From Dysgonamonadaceae bacterium (GTDB lineage: Bacteria > Bacteroidota > Bacteroidia > Bacteroidales > Azobacteroidaceae): DNA of 7,522 nucleotides. Each line of letters starts with the position of its first letter. Positions within the stretch are counted from its first letter, which is position 1. The stretch lies in assembly GCA_031261015.1 (NCBI GenBank), contig JAISKG010000210.1, positions 1 to 7,522 of the forward strand. Direction: 5' to 3'. The translations under genes were made by a program, and so were the position numbers. Shown here in pieces: positions 6,085 through 7,522 of the stretch. The notes beneath the pieces are model-generated. The model worked only from the letters and a program-made list of their open reading frames with translations, was not told the origin of the DNA and ran no database searches.

Positions 6085-7522
6085 TTATTTCTTCACAATC
6101 TTTTTCATAATGGCTTCGTTATCCGCATGAATTTTGACCAGATACACGCCTTTTGGCAATGCTGAAACATTGATTGTTTGTACGCTGTTTGGTAGAGATG
6201 TTGCGCGTAAGGTTTCTACCGGGCGTCCCGACAAATCCAAAATATCAACTCTTTCAATGGACACATCGGATTGGATGAAGATTTCGTCTTGGGCGGGATT
6301 GGGGTATAAGGTAATCGGATGAGCAGTTACTTCTTCTATGGCCGTAATTTTTTGGAAATATACCGTAATGGTGTGATTGGCAGTGATATTAGAGAAAGTG
6401 TAATACCCATCTGTTTTTGCCTTTTCGTCAGGAATTTCATTAACCAAAACTAATCGTACTTCGTAATTTCGATTTGCCGTAAAGGTGAATGTTTTGTTGC
6501 TTCCCGAAGCTACTTCCACTATACCGTTCGGCGAAATGCTACCGTAGCTTTCTGGCGATACGGTAGTTGTAATGGTATAGGTATTAGGCTTAAAATTGGC
6601 GACAAGCGTTCGGTTGGCGGTGACGGAGAAAGTATAGGTTGCATTTGAAGAAGCGATAATGCCGTTTTCCGTCCAGTTGGTAAATATGTAGCCGTTGTTT
6701 GCGGTTGCTTTGACGGTACATGAGTTGCCGGAAGTGTATGTGCCGCCGCCGCTAACGGAACCGCCTGCAGGAGGATTGGCTGAAACGTTGACAACATAAG
6801 AGGTAACTCCTGCTTCGCGTATAATTGTTACATTGTAAGTTTTTGTATAAGAGTTGTCCTCTGCCGTTACGGTAATACTAAACGAATTACTACCTACATT
6901 CAGCGATTTTGACCCTGTTCCCACAACTGTTGCTCCACTGTGGTTGGCAGTTGCCGAAATAGTCCTTGAAGTTACGGAATACGGCACGGTAACCGTATAA
7001 TTTGTCGTATTTGCACTGAAATTTGGCGATAATGCGTAGCCGTCTATACTCAAACTCGACAAAGTAGCATCGTTGGACATTTGCAGGTAAGAAAACCAAA
7101 AGTTTCCTGTATTAGATGAGTTTCCATTTACTTTTACATAAACATTACCTGAAAAATTAAATGAGTAGGTAAGCTGCTCGCTTCCACCGGGAACAGTAGC
7201 GCTTGACTCAAGTAGAGTACCCGAACTGTTGTATAAAAATAGTTTTGCATTAAAAGATACAGTACCTTGTGGGTCGGTATGAAATGCATATTTTCTGCCG
7301 GAAGTTACAGATACACGATAAATTTTGCAGCCATTGGGCTGTAAATTTACTGAACGATTTTGCCACGAATTAGTGGGAGCTGTCAGTTCTTCATCATATT
7401 CGGGCGGGGTTTTGCAGGATACTGACGATGTGGTAAAATTGGCGACAAGCGTTCGGTTGGCGGTGACGGAGAAAGTATAGGTTGCATTTGAAGAAGCGAT
7501 AATGCCGTTTTCCGTCCAGTTG
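6085..7522 (-). CDS. Modular T9SS-exported surface protein, C-terminal part (5' end outside window)
   Basis: The C-terminal 478 residues of a secreted or cell-surface protein. I translated upstream of the internal ATG at 7080 and the frame stays open with no stop to the window edge, so that ATG is internal (...FSYLQMSNDATLSS). Visible domains are: residues 1-29, the end of an InlB-type repeat; about 52-146, a beta-rich segment (KIYRVSVTSGRKYAFHTD, AKLFLYNSSGTLLE, GNVYVKV) resembling PPC domains; 148-235, a cadherin-like beta-sandwich domain (LSSLSIDGYALSPNF... YTVTVP); 242-310 and 314-390, divergent InlB/Listeria-Bacteroides repeats; 402-478, a type A sorting domain (ITLYPNPAQDEIFI, VDILDLSGRPV, LPKGVYLVKI, MKKIVKK). 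The sorting domain directs export by T9SS and is normally cleaved. Any enzymatic part would lie beyond the window, so function is unknown; adhesion or polysaccharide binding is possible. A terminator hairpin follows. Confidence 0.92.
   Translation of the reverse strand, partial: NWTENGIIASSNATYTFSVTANRTLVANFTTSSVSCKTPPEYDEELTAPTNSWQNRSVNLQPNGCKIYRVSVTSGRKYAFHTDPQGTVSFNAKLFLYNSSGTLLESSATVPGGSEQLTYSFNFSGNVYVKVNGNSSNTGNFWFSYLQMSNDATLSSLSIDGYALSPNFSANTTNYTVTVPYSVTSRTISATANHSGATVVGTGSKSLNVGSNSFSITVTAEDNSYTKTYNVTIIREAGVTSYVVNVSANPPAGGSVSGGGTYTSGNSCTVKATANNGYIFTNWTENGIIASSNATYTFSVTANRTLVANFKPNTYTITTTVSPESYGSISPNGIVEVASGSNKTFTFTANRNYEVRLVLVNEIPDEKAKTDGYYTFSNITANHTITVYFQKITAIEEVTAHPITLYPNPAQDEIFIQSDVSIERVDILDLSGRPVETLRATSLPNSVQTINVSALPKGVYLVKIHADNEAIMKKIVKK
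6591..6679 (-). repeat. 89-bp exact direct repeat, internal copy
   Basis: Identical over 89 bases to 7434-7522, in the same orientation and frame and 843 bp (281 codons) apart. It encodes the C-terminal half of the first complete InlB-type repeat (NWTENG... to ...TLVANF). Identity stops at the domain boundary: this copy continues KPNTYTI, the other TTSSVS. Confidence 0.97.
7434..7522 (-). repeat. 89-bp exact direct repeat, copy cut by the window end
   Basis: Second copy of the 6591-6679 sequence, with no differences, reaching the last base of the window. Its true length cannot be seen. It encodes the end of an upstream InlB-type repeat of the same protein. Confidence 0.97.

Noticed and set aside
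6085..7080. A complete 331-residue gene starting at ATG 7080
   Set aside because: The frame continues open upstream to the window edge with a plausible domain, and the shorter product would lack the export signal needed by a T9SS substrate.

Overview
The window looks like Bacteroidota chromosome, most likely order Bacteroidales. Four things point there: a type IX secretion (T9SS) C-terminal sorting domain, two families largely confined to this phylum (DUF4296 and DUF2851), promoter-like TAnnTTTG boxes, and the gene order ileS - TraR/DksA-like - lspA - DUF4296 lipoprotein. The genus cannot be fixed from this sequence.

Plus strand, 1-2635: the C-terminal part of isoleucyl-tRNA synthetase (5' end outside the window), a small DksA/TraR-like regulator that keeps one of the four zinc-finger cysteines, signal peptidase II (lspA), and a DUF4296 lipoprotein that starts at TTG inside the end of lspA. 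The last three genes are packed with no gap or with overlap and are probably co-transcribed. The fourth product is itself a predicted lipoprotein, so the prolipoprotein peptidase is made next to one of its likely substrates. The ileS coding region carries an in-frame palindromic insertion of about 75 bp, the most unusual sequence feature in the window.

Minus strand, 2601-5906: a DUF2851 protein, then galE (UDP-glucose 4-epimerase), then a sugar-nucleotidyltransferase-like protein. galE and the nucleotidyltransferase are 22 bp apart and probably form a nucleotide-sugar operon. The nucleotidyltransferase runs convergently into the DUF4296 gene and overlaps it by 35 bp. Good phylum-type promoter matches lie upstream of DUF2851 and galE.

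Minus strand, 6085-7522: the C-terminal 478 residues of a large modular T9SS-exported surface or secreted protein. It has InlB-type repeats, a beta-sandwich region resembling PPC domains, a cadherin-like beta-sandwich domain and the sorting domain. The reading frame stays open to the window edge, so the gene is truncated here. The last 89 bases exactly duplicate an internal segment 843 bp away, and the window ends inside that repeat.

No rRNA, tRNA, CRISPR array, insertion sequence or phage gene was seen, and no gene-free stretch exceeds 300 bases. The region is mostly conserved housekeeping sequence. I found no convincing new multi-gene system; the points of interest are the palindrome in ileS, the identical repeat in the T9SS protein, and two uncharacterised families.
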